A stretch of DNA of 14,773 nucleotides from Angelakisella sp. (GCA_020024515.1 JAHHTR010000047.1:1-14773); one strand, 5' to 3'. Positions 1 through 7,669 are shown, counted from the first letter of the stretch. The notes: generated by a model not told the origin, from the letters alone. Numbers and translations are program-made.

Positions 1-4
1 TTTT

Positions 5-43
5 ACATAAAAAAAGAAAAAGTCCGATATTATCAGACTTTTT
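5..43 (-). terminator. Intrinsic terminator of the parA-parB-serS unit
   Basis: On the minus strand an 11-bp stem (arms 33-43 and 17-27) closes a 5-base loop and is followed by C and seven T residues (15-9). The one non-Watson-Crick position is a G-T wobble on the minus strand but a C-A mismatch on the plus strand. The hairpin therefore favours minus-strand RNA, which fits termination of serS transcription. Confidence 0.8.
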
Positions 44-53
44 CGACAGACTG

Positions 54-89
54 AGAGATAGTCAAGATATTTTCATCTTGACTATCTCT
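54..89. repeat. Perfect 15-bp hairpin just after serS
   Basis: Arms 54-68 and 75-89 are perfect 15-bp inverted repeats around a 6-base loop, starting 20 bases past the serS stop. On the minus strand no T-run follows directly, so it sits before the real terminator at 5-43. On the plus strand it is followed by TTTCTTTT and could stop transcription coming from the left of the window. It may be a 3'-end stabilising hairpin, a plus-strand terminator, or both. Confidence 0.7.
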
Positions 90-109
90 TTTCTTTTAAA
101 TAAAGTTTA

Positions 110-1396
110 TTATTCTTTTGTAGGAGCAGGAATAACATCACAACCCATATATGGACGAAGTACTTCCGGAATAGTTACAGAACCATCAGCATTTTGATAG
201 TTTTCAAGTATAGCGGCAACTGTTCTACCAACAGCAACACCACTACCGTTTAGTGTGTGTACAAGTTGGGCTTTATCTTTTATGTTGTCTTTAAATCTAA
301 TTTTTGCACGTCTTGCTTGGAAATCCAAGAAGTTTGAACAGCTTGAAATTTCAACATATCTGTTGTAAGAAGGCATCCATACTTCTATATCATAAGTTTT
401 TGAGCTACTGAAACCAACGTCACCTGTGCATAGGCATACAACACGATATGGTAGTCTAAGTAGTTGTAGTACACGTTCTGCATCATTTGTAAGTTTTTCA
501 AGTTCTTCGCTACTTTGTTCAGGTCTTGTAAATTTAACAAGTTCTACTTTGTTAAATTGATGTTGACGGATAAGACCACGGCTATCCCTACCGGCACTAC
601 CTGCTTCGCCACGGAAACAAGCTGAATATGCACAGTAAGATAAAGGTAGTTTTGCACCTTCCAAAATGCTGTCACGATACATATTTGTAACAGGAACTTC
701 TGCTGTTGGAATTAGATAGTAGTCTTCGTTTTCAATTTTGTACATATCTTCCGCAAATTTTGGAATTTGACCGGTACCTGTCATAGATGCTGTATTTGCA
801 AGGTATGGAGGCAATACTTCTGTATAACCATGCTCAGTGTGTGTATTTAAAAAAAATGAGTATATGGAACGTTCAAGTTTTGCGCCCAGTCCCATATAGA
901 AATGGAAACGACTACCTGTTACTTTTACAGCTGTTTCCGGATCAAGTATACCTAGGTTTGCACCGATATCCCAGTGAGGTAGTGGCTCAAAGTCAAATTT
1001 GCGTGGCTCACCGTATTTACGTAGTTCTTTATTTTCACTGTCATCTTTGCCAACAGGTACATCGTCTTGTGGAATATTTGGAACGCTGTAAACAAGTTTT
1101 TGTTGTTTTTCTTCCAGTTCTGTAAGTTGTACAGAAAGTTCTTTGATTTCATCTGATAGTTTTTTCATTTCTGCCATTAGTTCTGTTGTGTCTTTACCCT
1201 CTTTTTTGTATTGTGGGATTAGTTTTGATGCTTTGTTTTGTTCAGATTTTTTGCTGTCTGACTCTGATGCAATTTTGCGGCGAAGTTGATCTATTTTAAG
1301 AATTTCGTCAATAGTTTCGTCCATAGGTTTTTGACGGTTTTGCATAGCTTTCTTTACTCTGTCAGGATTTTCTCTGATTACTTTTAAGTCTAACAT
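110..1396 (-). CDS. serS: Seryl-tRNA synthetase
   Basis: Cytoplasmic class II aminoacyl-tRNA synthetase that charges tRNA-Ser with serine using ATP. The 428-residue length is normal for bacterial SerRS. Residues about 28-105 form the charged, heptad-like N-terminal coiled coil that grips the tRNA. The catalytic domain shows TAEVP (231-235), motif 2 with FRGEAGSAGRDSRG (261-274), and motif 3 with NGSGVAVGR (383-391). The ATG is preceded by AAGGAAG with 7 bases of spacing. Only 42 bases separate it from the parB stop and they contain no terminator, so it is probably the last gene of a parA-parB-serS transcript. No T-box leader fits in that gap, so tRNA-sensing regulation is not visible here. 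Identification is secure from the motifs. Confidence 0.97.
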   Translation of the reverse strand: MLDLKVIRENPDRVKKAMQNRQKPMDETIDEILKIDQLRRKIASESDSKKSEQNKASKLIPQYKKEGKDTTELMAEMKKLSDEIKELSVQLTELEEKQQKLVYSVPNIPQDDVPVGKDDSENKELRKYGEPRKFDFEPLPHWDIGANLGILDPETAVKVTGSRFHFYMGLGAKLERSIYSFFLNTHTEHGYTEVLPPYLANTASMTGTGQIPKFAEDMYKIENEDYYLIPTAEVPVTNMYRDSILEGAKLPLSYCAYSACFRGEAGSAGRDSRGLIRQHQFNKVELVKFTRPEQSSEELEKLTNDAERVLQLLRLPYRVVCLCTGDVGFSSSKTYDIEVWMPSYNRYVEISSCSNFLDFQARRAKIRFKDNIKDKAQLVHTLNGSGVAVGRTVAAILENYQNADGSVTIPEVLRPYMGCDVIPAPTKE

Positions 1397-1438
1397 AATG
1401 TTTCTTCCTTTTCTATAAAAAATTAATAATAAGTAAGT

Positions 1439-2293
1439 TTAAATACTCGCAAGTCTACGTGCAAGTTCTTCCAGTTCTTCTTTTGAAGAAAAATCTATAA
1501 TAAGTTTGCCTTTATTATTTTGAATATTGATTCTAACTTTTGTATTAAGATGTTCTTGTAAACTTATTTCTATTTCTTTGTGCCAAGTGTTTCCCCAAGA
1601 ATTTTGATTTTTCTTTTCAGGAGTTGTTTGCTCGTTTCTTTTTTTTAGAAGATTTTCAAGCTCACGTACTGTGAGTTCTTGTAAAAAAATATCATCTAAA
1701 AATTGGTTTAATTTGGCTGAGTCATTAACACCCACAAGCACTCTTGCGTGTCCGACACTTATTTTGCCTTCTTCAAGATATTTTTGTGCATTTTGTGGCA
1801 GTGTCAACAGTCTGACTGAATTTGCAATCACAGGTCGACTTTTACCTACTATTTTTGAAACCTGCTCTTGTGTAAAATGGTAAGTTTCCATAAGTTTTTT
1901 GTAGCCTTTGGCTTCCTCGATAGGTGACAAATCTTCTCTCTGCAAGTTTTCTATAAGAGCAAGCTCCATAACTTTTTCGTCATCGGCATCTATAATAATT
2001 GCGGGAATTTCTGTAAGTTCTGCTATTTTAGATGCTCGCCATCTACGTTCACCGGCTATTATTTGATATATTCCACCAGGTAATGAGCGAACAATGATAG
2101 GTTGAATAATACCGTGCTCTTTTATGCTTTCGCTTAATTCTGTAAGAGCATCAATATCAAATGTTCTACGAGGTTGGTTTTTATTTGGTTCTATTTGTGA
2201 TAATCTCAGCTTTACAAGAGTGCCGGAATTTTCGGTTTCATTATCCAAAAATAAGGCATCTAGTCCTTTGCCTAGACCTCCTTTTTTTGCCAC
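1439..2293 (-). CDS. parB: Chromosome-partitioning protein ParB (Spo0J)
   Basis: ParB-family, CTP-dependent DNA clamp that loads at parS, spreads, and recruits SMC while stimulating the ParA ATPase; it acts on the nucleoid near the origin. The 284 residues have the family order: a basic N-terminal segment KKGGLGKGLDALF that contacts ParA, CTP-binding motifs around GIIQPIIVR (61-69), GERRWRAS (81-88) and ENLQREDLSP (115-124), a helix-turn-helix at about 139-162 (FTQEQVSKIVGKSRPVIANS), GHAR at 181-184, and a C-terminal dimerisation segment. The start is GTG (2291-2293), with a GGGGG ribosome site 7 bases upstream. It lies 43 bases after parA in the same direction. A consensus parS is found about 0.9 kb upstream of its start. 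Confidence 0.97.
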   Translation of the reverse strand: MAKKGGLGKGLDALFLDNETENSGTLVKLRLSQIEPNKNQPRRTFDIDALTELSESIKEHGIIQPIIVRSLPGGIYQIIAGERRWRASKIAELTEIPAIIIDADDEKVMELALIENLQREDLSPIEEAKGYKKLMETYHFTQEQVSKIVGKSRPVIANSVRLLTLPQNAQKYLEEGKISVGHARVLVGVNDSAKLNQFLDDIFLQELTVRELENLLKKRNEQTTPEKKNQNSWGNTWHKEIEISLQEHLNTKVRINIQNNKGKLIIDFSSKEELEELARRLASI

Positions 2294-2336
2294 TTCATTT
2301 CCCCCTATGTATAATTATTGTCTGTATATTTTAATT

Positions 2337-3110
2337 TTATTTAGTTTTTTTATTTAATTTAATAATTTCTTTTGATAGTTGAATATAGGCTTCTGTTCCT
2401 TTTGAACCCTTGTCATAATAAATGATAGGTTTACCGTAACTTGGAGCTTCGGATAGACGAACATTGCGTGGAATAACAGTTTTAAAAATTTTGCCTACAA
2501 AAAATTTTTTAACCTCTTCTACAACTTGCATTGTTAAATTTAAACGGGCATCAAACATTGTAAGAAGTACACCCTCAATATTAAGGTCACTGTTATACAT
2601 ACGTTTAACTGTTTTTACAGTGCTCATCAGCTGTGACAGTCCTTCAAGTGCATAGTATTCCGGCTGGATAGGAATAAGCAAAGAATCGGCGGCTGAAAGA
2701 GCATTTACTGTTATAAGACCAAGTGAAGGCGGACAGTCAATAAATATAAAGTCATATTTATCTTTTATTGCTACTAATTTTGCACGTAGTCTCATCATAC
2801 GATTTTCAAGTTCCACTAATTCTATTTCGGCGCCGGCAAGAGATATATGACTGGGGACAACATCAACATTTTTAAATTCGGTTTTTATTGTTGCATCTTT
2901 TATGGAAGTGTCTCCTATTAAAACATCGTATGAAGAAATAGTAATATTGCGTTTATTAATGCCAAAACCACTTGTTGCATTTCCCTGTGGGTCAAGGTCA
3001 ATTAATAGAGTTTTTTTATTATTTGCACCTATACCGGCAGTCAGATTTACAGCCGTTGTTGTTTTTCCGACTCCGCCTTTTTGATTAGCTATCGCTATAA
3101 TTTTCCCCAT
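2337..3110 (-). CDS. parA: ParA-family ATPase (Soj)
   Basis: Deviant-Walker ATPase that binds DNA nonspecifically as an ATP dimer and works with ParB in origin segregation and, in spore formers, replication control. Of 257 residues, KGGVGKTT (11-18) is the deviant Walker A with its signature lysine, DLDPQGN (38-44) is the A' motif, and FIFIDCPPSLG (121-131) is Walker B-like. The chosen ATG at 3108-3110 has AGGAGG six bases upstream. A longer reading starts eight codons earlier, but it would run through this ribosome site, so I reject it. A promoter (3163-3190) and a parS palindrome (3197-3212) lie immediately upstream. First gene of the par-serS unit. Confidence 0.96.
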   Translation of the reverse strand: MGKIIAIANQKGGVGKTTTAVNLTAGIGANNKKTLLIDLDPQGNATSGFGINKRNITISSYDVLIGDTSIKDATIKTEFKNVDVVPSHISLAGAEIELVELENRMMRLRAKLVAIKDKYDFIFIDCPPSLGLITVNALSAADSLLIPIQPEYYALEGLSQLMSTVKTVKRMYNSDLNIEGVLLTMFDARLNLTMQVVEEVKKFFVGKIFKTVIPRNVRLSEAPSYGKPIIYYDKGSKGTEAYIQLSKEIIKLNKKTK

Positions 3111-3162
3111 TTTATTCCTCCTGTGCAAAATCATTATAACTATAATAAAATGTTACGGTATA

Positions 3163-3190
3163 ATTATATCACAAAAAAAAAATCTTGCAA
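3163..3190 (-). promoter_or_regulatory. Sigma-A-type promoter of parA-parB-serS
   Basis: On the minus strand TTGCAA (3190-3185) and a perfect TATAAT (3168-3163) are separated by 16 bases, most of which are a T-run. Transcription would begin near 3156, giving a leader of about 46 bases to the parA ATG. The parS site lies only 6 bases upstream of the -35 box, so ParB loaded there could affect this promoter (inference). Confidence 0.65.
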
Positions 3191-3196
3191 ATAAAA

Positions 3197-3212
3197 TGTT
3201 TCACGTGAAACA
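3197..3212. promoter_or_regulatory. parS: parS centromere site (perfect palindrome)
   Basis: The 16 bases TGTTTCACGTGAAACA form a perfect palindrome that matches the conserved chromosomal parS sequence bound by Spo0J/ParB in Firmicutes. It lies between the terminator of the HAD gene and the promoter of parA, next to the gene for its own binding protein. That location is common for chromosomal par loci and usually places the locus in the origin-proximal part of the chromosome. Confidence 0.95.
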
Positions 3213-3230
3213 ATCTTTTAACAAATAAAC

Positions 3231-3270
3231 AATAAAACTGTTAAAACTTATTAATTTCAACAGTTTTATT
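3231..3270 (-). terminator. Terminator after the HAD hydrolase gene
   Basis: Perfect 12-bp inverted repeat AATAAAACTGTT / AACAGTTTTATT (3231-3242 and 3259-3270) with a 16-base loop, directly after the HAD stop codon. On the minus strand it is followed by a T-rich run (GTTTATTTGTT). The stem is AU-rich and the loop long, so termination may be leaky into parA. Confidence 0.6.
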
Positions 3271-3274
3271 ATAG

Positions 3275-3889
3275 TTATATACTTACATTTATTTTGTTAT
3301 TTTTTAAATTTGCAATTAAACTTTTCACATTACCTTTAAAAATATAACCTTTCATACCAACATTTATTGCACTGTCTATATTAATAGGCATATCATCTAT
3401 AAAAAAGCATTCATTCGGTACAAGATTAAATTTATTCAGAAAAGTTGTATATATTTCTTTTTCGGGTTTTAAATATCCACATTCACTTGAAATAAACAGT
3501 CCGTCAAAGTATTTAATGGCAGGAATGTTATCTTTGTAGTTATGAAAAGTTTTTGCTACATTGGATAATAAATAGATATTGTATCCATTTTCTTTTAAAT
3601 TTTTTATCAAAGGCAACATTTCTTCTACAAGTTCCAATTTCTCGTACCATTTTGTAAATACATTTTTGGCAGGCTCATGTAGATGTAATGGAAGTCGCTT
3701 GCAAACACTGTCAATGGCTTGCTCATTTGAAATAGTACCTTTATCTAGTTGTACCCATTCCAAAGACTGAAATACTTCATTATAAAAAGTTGTATGGTCA
3801 GAAGTTTCAACATATTTTTGTATGTATATTTCAGGACGATATTTTATAAGAACATTGCCCATGTCAAATATAATATTTTTAATTATAAT
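3275..3889 (-). CDS. HAD-superfamily hydrolase, apparent ATT start
   Basis: Predicted cytoplasmic phosphatase of the YihX-like HAD-IA group; the substrate is unknown. Motif II is LLSN, motif III is the lysine of YLKPEKEIY, and motif IV is FFIDDMP, all intact. Motif I should be FD-x-GN with the first aspartate as nucleophile. The first in-frame ATG (3860-3862) falls just after that aspartate, giving MGNVL and no nucleophile. Extending upstream in frame gives (I)IIKNIIFDMGNVL, the usual family N-terminus, before a TGA is met. No ATG, GTG or TTG exists in that extension. ATT at 3887-3889 sits 6 bases after AGGAG (3896-3900), so I take it as the start, giving 204 residues with Asp9 as nucleophile. 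ATA at 3884-3886 is the alternative. Lies 27 bases after the sugar-phosphomutase gene, probably cotranscribed. Confidence 0.85.
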   Translation of the reverse strand: MIIKNIIFDMGNVLIKYRPEIYIQKYVETSDHTTFYNEVFQSLEWVQLDKGTISNEQAIDSVCKRLPLHLHEPAKNVFTKWYEKLELVEEMLPLIKNLKENGYNIYLLSNVAKTFHNYKDNIPAIKYFDGLFISSECGYLKPEKEIYTTFLNKFNLVPNECFFIDDMPINIDSAINVGMKGYIFKGNVKSLIANLKNNKINVSI

Positions 3890-3900
3890 AAATCACTCCT
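3884..3900 (-). promoter_or_regulatory. Ribosome site and rare ATT start of the HAD gene
   Basis: AGGAG (3900-3896 on the minus strand), six bases TGATTT, then ATT (3889-3887). This places initiation at normal spacing, while the first ATG is 33 bases beyond the ribosome site and lacks one of its own. AUU is a rare but real bacterial initiator, the known example being infC. A stop codon TGA at 3893-3895 bounds the frame upstream. Confidence 0.55.
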
Positions 3901-3916
3901 TTAACTACTAATAATA

Positions 3917-5425
3917 TTATTTGTTAAAAGCTGTTAAATTTAGTTTATCGTATTGTTTCATAAATGTATATAGTTCTTCTCTGATGATTTTTGCACCACC
4001 AATAGAATCACTTTCAATATTAATCGGAATTTGTGGATCATGTAGTGACATTCTTACTAAGAACCAACCATTACCCTCTTTTACAGTTGCACGAAATCCC
4101 TCGTGATTGTCATTTGCGGGTATCCAGTTTTCTTTGGCTTTTGCATATTCAATTAAATCAGAAAGTACTTGCTGACCGTATGATTTAAAGTCTTCCACTT
4201 CTATTTTAAGACGTAATTCTTCTGCTTCTTTTGGTTCGCTAAGTTTATTTAATAATTTTGTTATGGTTGTGTTTTCTTCACGAAGTTTATATAGTTTTAT
4301 TATAATTTTTGCAGAAAGATAAGCACCGTCATCAAGGAAATAATTTTCTTTTAATGCACCATGTCCCGATGTTTCTATTGCAAGAGGTGTTTCGATACCT
4401 TCTTTATTAAGTTTTATAGCCTCATTAATTACGTTTTTGTATCCACGCATATAGCGGTGATGTTTACAACCAAGTCTATCTTCAATATATGTTTTAAGGT
4501 GGGAAGAAGTAACGGAATCGGTAACAATAGTGCAACCTTTATTATTTTCGGAAACTATTTCTGACATTAGAGCAATAAATCTATTTCTTGAAAGTTCGTT
4601 GCCATTACTGTCAACTGCACCTGCTCTGTCAACATCTGTATCAAATATTATACCGAGATCACATTTGCCCTCTAAAACAGCATCTTGAATAGATTTCATA
4701 GCTTCTTTATTTTCAGGATTAGGAATATGATTAGGGAAGTTCCCGTCAGGATTTAAAAATCTACTGTATTTTGTTTCCGCACCAAGTGGTATAAGAACAT
4801 CATTTACAAAGAATCCGCCTGCTCCGTTACCGGCATCTACTGCAATATTAAAGCCTGTAAGTGGTTTTTCATAGTTATTTTTACTATTAATACTTTTTTT
4901 GATAACTTCTCTTAAATGTTTTGCATAGGCTGTCATAAGATTGCAAGGTTTAATGAATTCTTGTTTTGCGGTACAATTTATTTCTTTTGTATTTATAAGT
5001 ATTTCTTCTATATCTTCACGTTCAAGTCCTCCATCTTTTGTAAAAAATTTTAGACCATTGCGATTAAAAGGAAGATGACTTGCTGTAAGCATTATACTGC
5101 CGTCAAACATAAATTCGTCAAGAACAGTTGACATAAACATAGCAGGAGTAGAAGCGAGTCCACAGTCATATACGGTAATATTTAAGTAGGATAGAGCCTT
5201 TGTTACCCCATCTTTTAGTGACTCTCCGCTCAAACGTGAATCATTACCGACAGCTATTTTAAGTTCTGATATGTTTTTGTTTACTTTTTTTGCAAGCCAG
5301 TGTGCGTAGCTATAAGCTATATCGCAAGCTATTTGTGGAGTTAAATTTACTTTTTCACCTTTTACACCGTCTAATGCAATACCACGAACGTCACTGCCAT
5401 TTTGCAATTTTTTATAATCAGTCAT
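3917..5425 (-). CDS. Phosphoglucomutase/phosphomannomutase family enzyme
   Basis: Alpha-D-phosphohexomutase that would interconvert hexose 1- and 6-phosphates (glucose, mannose, or possibly glucosamine) through a phosphoserine, in the cytoplasm. From the chosen ATG, the active-site loop is TASHLPFNRNG with the serine at about 116, and the metal loop DTDVDR is at about 262-267. The sugar-binding motif ETSGH is at about 351-355, and the C-terminal phosphate-binding segment includes RMSLHDP. TASHLP in place of TASHNP marks a family branch, so the sugar preference is not fixed by motifs. I choose ATG at 5423-5425, ten bases after AAGGAG. A TTG two codons earlier is possible but only four bases from the ribosome site. 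Sugar phosphates here could feed cell-wall or glycan synthesis. Followed by the HAD gene in an apparent two-gene unit. Confidence 0.93.
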   Translation of the reverse strand: MTDYKKLQNGSDVRGIALDGVKGEKVNLTPQIACDIAYSYAHWLAKKVNKNISELKIAVGNDSRLSGESLKDGVTKALSYLNITVYDCGLASTPAMFMSTVLDEFMFDGSIMLTASHLPFNRNGLKFFTKDGGLEREDIEEILINTKEINCTAKQEFIKPCNLMTAYAKHLREVIKKSINSKNNYEKPLTGFNIAVDAGNGAGGFFVNDVLIPLGAETKYSRFLNPDGNFPNHIPNPENKEAMKSIQDAVLEGKCDLGIIFDTDVDRAGAVDSNGNELSRNRFIALMSEIVSENNKGCTIVTDSVTSSHLKTYIEDRLGCKHHRYMRGYKNVINEAIKLNKEGIETPLAIETSGHGALKENYFLDDGAYLSAKIIIKLYKLREENTTITKLLNKLSEPKEAEELRLKIEVEDFKSYGQQVLSDLIEYAKAKENWIPANDNHEGFRATVKEGNGWFLVRMSLHDPQIPINIESDSIGGAKIIREELYTFMKQYDKLNLTAFNK

Positions 5426-5462
5426 TGTCAAAATTCTCCTTATGTATGTATTTTTAATAATT

Positions 5463-5492
5463 AGTATAATTGTATTTATTTAAAAAAAGCAA
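5463..5492 (-). promoter_or_regulatory. Weak candidate promoter for the mutase-HAD unit
   Basis: TATACT (5468-5463, minus strand) preceded at 18 bases by TTGCTT (5492-5487). The -35 is poor and falls inside the terminator stem of the upstream unit. A promoter is expected here because the upstream unit ends at 5482-5531, but this one is only a candidate. Confidence 0.3.
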
Positions 5493-5531
5493 GATTTCCG
5501 AACTTATTTGTTTTGGAATATCTTGCTTTTT
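5482..5531 (-). terminator. Terminator of the trmL-lipoprotein-Asp23-fakA unit
   Basis: A 12-bp stem AAAAAGCAAGAT / ATCTTGCTTTTT (5484-5495 with 5520-5531), continued by TTCC/GGAA with one bulged base. It starts 11 bases past the fakA stop. On the minus strand seven T residues (5488-5482) end the structure, as in a standard intrinsic terminator. Confidence 0.85.
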
Positions 5532-5542
5532 ATCTTTAAAAA

Positions 5543-7198
5543 TTATTCTACTGAAATTGTTAGGTAATATACAGGTTGTCCACCGTTTACTAATGAACAA
5601 TCAATATTACTTGGTAATTTTTCGTTAATAGCTGATTCTATTTCAGCGGCTTGTTCGTCTGTTACATCTTCACCGTAGATAAGAGTTACAAAGCTACTAT
5701 CTTTCCTTAATAGTGCTTTTGTAAGTTTAACGGCACATTTAACAAGGTCTGTTTCTGTAAAGCTTACTTTCCCGTTTTCAAGTGCAAGTAATTCTCCTTT
5801 TTTGATTTTGTGTCCATCGTAGTCACTGTCACGAGCGGCAAATGTAATTTGACCTGTACCAACATTATCAATAGCATTCTTCATATTGATAGTATTTGTG
5901 TCCATATCTGCATCAGGATCAAAGTTAAGCATTGCACTAAGTCCTTGTGGAATAGTACGTGTAGGAATTACCACAACATTTCTTGTTGTAAGTTTTATTG
6001 CTTGTTCGCTTGACATAATAATATTTTTGTTATTTGGTAAAACAAAAATGTTTTGAGAGGGACAAGCCTCAATAGCCGCTAAAATATCAGATGTAGATGG
6101 ATTCATAGTTTGACCACCGCTGACAATATGTGTTGCCCCTAGGTCTGTGAATAGGTTTTCTACACCGGTACCTGCCGCAACAGCAACAAAGCTAAACGGA
6201 ACATCAGGATCAACTGGTACTTGCTTTAATGCTTCGGCTTTCTTTTGTTTTTGTCTGTCAGCAAATTGCTCACGCATATTTTCTATTTTCATTTTTGTGA
6301 GCATACCGAACTTTAAAGCTTCTTGCAATGCAAGTCCGGGATCATTTGTATGAACATGACATTTAATAATATCATCATCATCAACAGCAACAACACTGTC
6401 ACCGATTGATTCTAAGTATGCACGAAGTAAAAGTGGATCTTTTTCGTGTTCTTTATCTTTTAAAACAATAAATTCTGTGCAGTAGCCAAAAACAATTTCG
6501 CCACCGTCAAATTCATCAATAAATTCAATATCTTCAACTTTTACATTTTGTGTCGCAGTAGTATCATTACCCTCTGCGGCTATTATACCGTTACCGCTAA
6601 ATACACTTTTCATACCTTTATATATGCAGCATATACCGGCACCACCGGCATCAACAACGCCTGCTTTTTTTAGTACAGGTAACATTTCGGGAGTTTCTGC
6701 AAGTGTTTTTTCGGCTTGTTCAAGCATGAAGTCCCAAACTTCTTTGGTTGACATATTACTTGTATCTGCATTTGTCAATTCTTCAGATGCAATACGGGCA
6801 ACTGTAAGCATTGTTCCCTCTGTTGGTTTCATAACTGCTTTGTATGCAGCTGCCACACCAAGAGAAAGAGCATGTTTTAAGTCTTCTGTTGTTGCAGTTT
6901 CTTTGTCTTTTAGACCTTTACTGAATCCACGGAATAGTAGAGAAGTAATAACACCACTATTTCCTCTTGCACCACGTAGTAGTGCTGATGATGCTTTGTG
7001 GGCAACTTCGTCTACTGTCAAATCATCTGACAAAGTCAAAAGTTCTGTCTTTGCAGCATTCATGGTCATACTCATATTTGTACCTGTGTCACCATCAGGA
7101 ACAGGGAATACGTTAAGGGCATCTACACGTTGTCTTTCGTTATATATATTATTTGCACCGGAGATTATAGCATCTCTCAATAGTTTTCCATTTATCAA
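5543..7198 (-). CDS. fakA: Fatty acid kinase FakA-like, DAK2 domain protein (YloV)
   Basis: Kinase subunit of the Firmicute fatty-acid kinase, which phosphorylates FakB-bound fatty acids for incorporation into phospholipid. The 551 residues match the FakA three-part layout. The N-terminal DhaL/DAK2 nucleotide-binding domain (about 1-200) has the Mg-ATP loop FPVPDGDTGTNMSM (31-44), whose aspartates coordinate metal. A middle domain follows, then a C-terminal domain with FVLPNNKNI and VIPTRTIPQGLSAML. The start is TTG (7196-7198), 10 bases after AAGGAG. It follows the Asp23/YloU-like gene, the usual partner gene in Firmicutes, after an unusually long 117-base gap with hairpins. No FakB is in the window, so the fatty-acid role rests on family knowledge. 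Confidence 0.92.
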   Translation of the reverse strand: MINGKLLRDAIISGANNIYNERQRVDALNVFPVPDGDTGTNMSMTMNAAKTELLTLSDDLTVDEVAHKASSALLRGARGNSGVITSLLFRGFSKGLKDKETATTEDLKHALSLGVAAAYKAVMKPTEGTMLTVARIASEELTNADTSNMSTKEVWDFMLEQAEKTLAETPEMLPVLKKAGVVDAGGAGICCIYKGMKSVFSGNGIIAAEGNDTTATQNVKVEDIEFIDEFDGGEIVFGYCTEFIVLKDKEHEKDPLLLRAYLESIGDSVVAVDDDDIIKCHVHTNDPGLALQEALKFGMLTKMKIENMREQFADRQKQKKAEALKQVPVDPDVPFSFVAVAAGTGVENLFTDLGATHIVSGGQTMNPSTSDILAAIEACPSQNIFVLPNNKNIIMSSEQAIKLTTRNVVVIPTRTIPQGLSAMLNFDPDADMDTNTINMKNAIDNVGTGQITFAARDSDYDGHKIKKGELLALENGKVSFTETDLVKCAVKLTKALLRKDSSFVTLIYGEDVTDEQAAEIESAINEKLPSNIDCSLVNGGQPVYYLTISVE

Positions 7199-7217
7199 AA
7201 TTCAATCTCTCCTTTAA

Positions 7218-7296
7218 TACCGCAAGCTAACGGTACTTTAAATTTTCTTTTTAGAAACCGTTATATTTAATCCTTTGATGTTTCTGTTAAAGGATT
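7218..7296 (-). promoter_or_regulatory. Structured gap between Asp23-like gene and fakA
   Basis: Three pairings are visible. AATCCTTT / AAAGGATT (7269-7276 with 7289-7296) is a perfect 8-bp stem. AACGGT (7229-7234) pairs with ACCGTT (7257-7262), and the overlapping CGGTA (7231-7235) could instead pair with TACCG (7218-7222), just upstream of the fakA ribosome site. The last two are mutually exclusive, as in an attenuator or RNA switch, but the stems are short and no terminator T-run is present. I recognise no known riboswitch. Confidence 0.3.
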
Positions 7297-7315
7297 TTAA
7301 ACATATAAGTTTTCA

Positions 7316-7669
7316 TTATTCAGCTGATGTCATAGCATCAATAAATACATTTACTTTTCCTACTTCAAAACCAGTATTTTCTTCGACTGTATAACGAACT
7401 TTGTGTACAATGCTTTTTACAATGGCTTCAATATTGATTCCGAAAGTAACAGCAATGTGCAAGTCAACAATTAATTTTCCGTTTGAAGTATGAACTTTTA
7501 CACCATTATTAAAAAATTTATGTTTACTTACATAGTTGCACATTCCATTATATGGAGAATCAACCATTCCGGAAACACCAAAACATTCTGATGTTGCTTT
7601 ACTAATTAATTGTGCAAAATATTTTTGAGAAACCTCAACTGTACCTTGTGTATTTTGAAAACCTATCAT
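7316..7669 (-). CDS. Asp23/Gls24-family envelope stress protein (YloU-like)
   Basis: Small 117-residue Asp23-family protein. The family pattern is clear: an N-terminal GTVEVSQKYFAQLISKATSECFGVSGM, a central short beta segment (GKLIVDLHIAVTFGINIEAIVKSI), and a C-terminal GFEVGKVNVFIDAM. No membrane segment is present, so it would be cytoplasmic or recruited to the membrane by a partner such as AmaP, which is absent here. The pairing with fakA matches the yloU-yloV arrangement of Firmicutes. The ATG (7667-7669) has a strong AGGAGG eight bases upstream. The preceding lipoprotein gene ends 31 bases away, so all four genes likely share a transcript. Precise function in this family is not settled. 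Confidence 0.9.
   Translation of the reverse strand: MIGFQNTQGTVEVSQKYFAQLISKATSECFGVSGMVDSPYNGMCNYVSKHKFFNNGVKVHTSNGKLIVDLHIAVTFGINIEAIVKSIVHKVRYTVEENTGFEVGKVNVFIDAMTSAE

Noticed and set aside
952..1152. 66-codon minus-strand frame within serS
   Set aside because: Off-frame overlap with the conserved SerRS coding sequence, with no independent ribosome site.
6624..7217. 197-codon plus-strand frame opposite fakA
   Set aside because: A shadow of the conserved FakA N-terminal domain; no ribosome site, and serine/alanine-biased antisense composition.
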